From the NCBI GenBank assembly GCA_903831545.1, contig CAIKYI010000457.1, positions 1 through 7,132 on the forward strand: 7,132 bases of DNA, in the 5' to 3' direction. Origin of the DNA: an uncultured Methylobacter sp. (GTDB taxonomy: Bacteria > Pseudomonadota > Gammaproteobacteria > Methylococcales > Methylomonadaceae). A model generated the notes under the pieces. That model saw only the letters and a program-made list of their open reading frames with translations, was not told the origin of the DNA and searched no databases. Each line of letters starts with the position of its first letter. Within the stretch, counting starts at the first letter, position 1. Made by a program: the position numbers and the translations under genes. Shown here one piece after another: positions 6,808 through 7,132 of the stretch.

Positions 6808-6826
6808 CCTAAAAATTATTATTATC
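6808..6826 (-). promoter_or_regulatory. Weak Fur-like operator candidate before the receptor gene
   Basis: Minus-strand GATAATAATAATTTTTAGG matches the 19-base Fur consensus GATAATGATAATCATTATC at 14 positions by my count: the first half is nearly complete and the second half poor. It overlaps the ribosome-binding site of the receptor gene. AT-rich sequence inflates such matches, so the call is tentative. I did not find a convincing promoter in the bases upstream. Confidence 0.25.
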
Positions 6827-7132
6827 GTGGTGTGTTCAAAAGCTGCATTTTCATTTGGCTAGCAATAAACGGTTTTATGTATCAGGTAAATCTTTTAAAA
6901 GCTTTTCCAGAGTTTAAGTCGATTTCCTTTAAGTAATTTTGTCTCAGGTTGATGGAATAGCAATCGCACAATATATATAGTTGGCTTTGGTCAGTAGCGA
7001 ATAGCGCCATTTCTTCCATTTTGTTATTATTCTGAACACAGGGGAAACCATAAGCATGTTTCTTGCCATATCATTAAGTCTGTGAAAATCAAGAAATGAG
7101 CTACTACAGGATTGTATTTTTAATAAATTGTA
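6827..7132. other. Intergenic region upstream of the receptor, no recognisable gene
   Basis: AT-rich sequence that should contain the receptor promoter, although no -35/-10 pair stands out. It holds two overlapping short palindromes, CTTTTAAAAG (6892-6901) and AAAAGCTTTT (6897-6906), and a TA run (about 6970-6978). A minus-strand frame is open from the window edge to a TGA at 6944-6946 (62 codons). Its translation is Lys/Ile/Tyr-rich with no family resemblance I recognise. It could be the 3' end of a gene beginning outside the window or simply a chance open frame. Confidence 0.5.

Noticed and set aside
6468..6812. A hydrophobic plus-strand frame opposite the receptor N-terminus
   Set aside because: Antisense to the signal peptide, linker and plug of a well-supported receptor; the apparent hydrophobicity follows from complementing Lys/Thr/Glu-rich codons.
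1..7132. CRISPR array, insertion sequence, tRNA or rRNA
   Set aside because: I saw no regularly spaced repeats, transposase-like frame, terminal inverted repeats or tRNA cloverleaf on either strand.

Overview
The window reads as chromosomal DNA of a Gram-negative bacterium: it has an outer-membrane TonB-dependent receptor, a lipoprotein signal, an ExbB/ExbD/TonB energy module, and clear Shine-Dalgarno sites before most genes. The style of the ExbB, TonB and receptor sequences, plus a small protein with two AP2-like domains, suggests a gammaproteobacterium, possibly a methanotroph-type (Methylococcales-like) organism. That placement is inference from remembered family resemblance, not from a search.

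Layout: a plus-strand gene (182-697) encodes a small, probably DNA-binding protein with two AP2/ERF-like units, preceded by a plausible sigma70 promoter. It converges on a minus-strand block, and a strong hairpin terminator (746-785) separates the two. Read in the direction of transcription, the minus-strand block runs: TonB-dependent receptor (6799-4331), Asp-box beta-propeller lipoprotein (4172-2919), tonB (2865-2068), exbB (1867-1202) and exbD (1199-789). exbB and exbD are tightly coupled (2-nt gap, with the exbD ribosome site inside the end of exbB). A terminator-like hairpin lies between the receptor and the lipoprotein, and there is a 200-nt gap between tonB and exbB. The block may therefore be several transcripts or one with attenuation. 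The right edge (about 6800-7132) holds no recognisable gene.

Together the five minus-strand genes look like a self-contained uptake system. The receptor would bind and import a ligand across the outer membrane, TonB-ExbB-ExbD would power it with the proton-motive force, and the propeller lipoprotein would be an envelope-anchored partner. Automated pipelines would probably call the lipoprotein an exo-alpha-sialidase. It has five Asp boxes, but I see no sialidase RIP motif, and it carries an unusual Cys/His set (C-x-C-C and C-P-H-H-G-P). A redox or metal-related role is more attractive than glycan cleavage. The ligand cannot be named from sequence alone. Weak Fur-like sequences before the receptor and before exbB would fit metal regulation but are not strong evidence.
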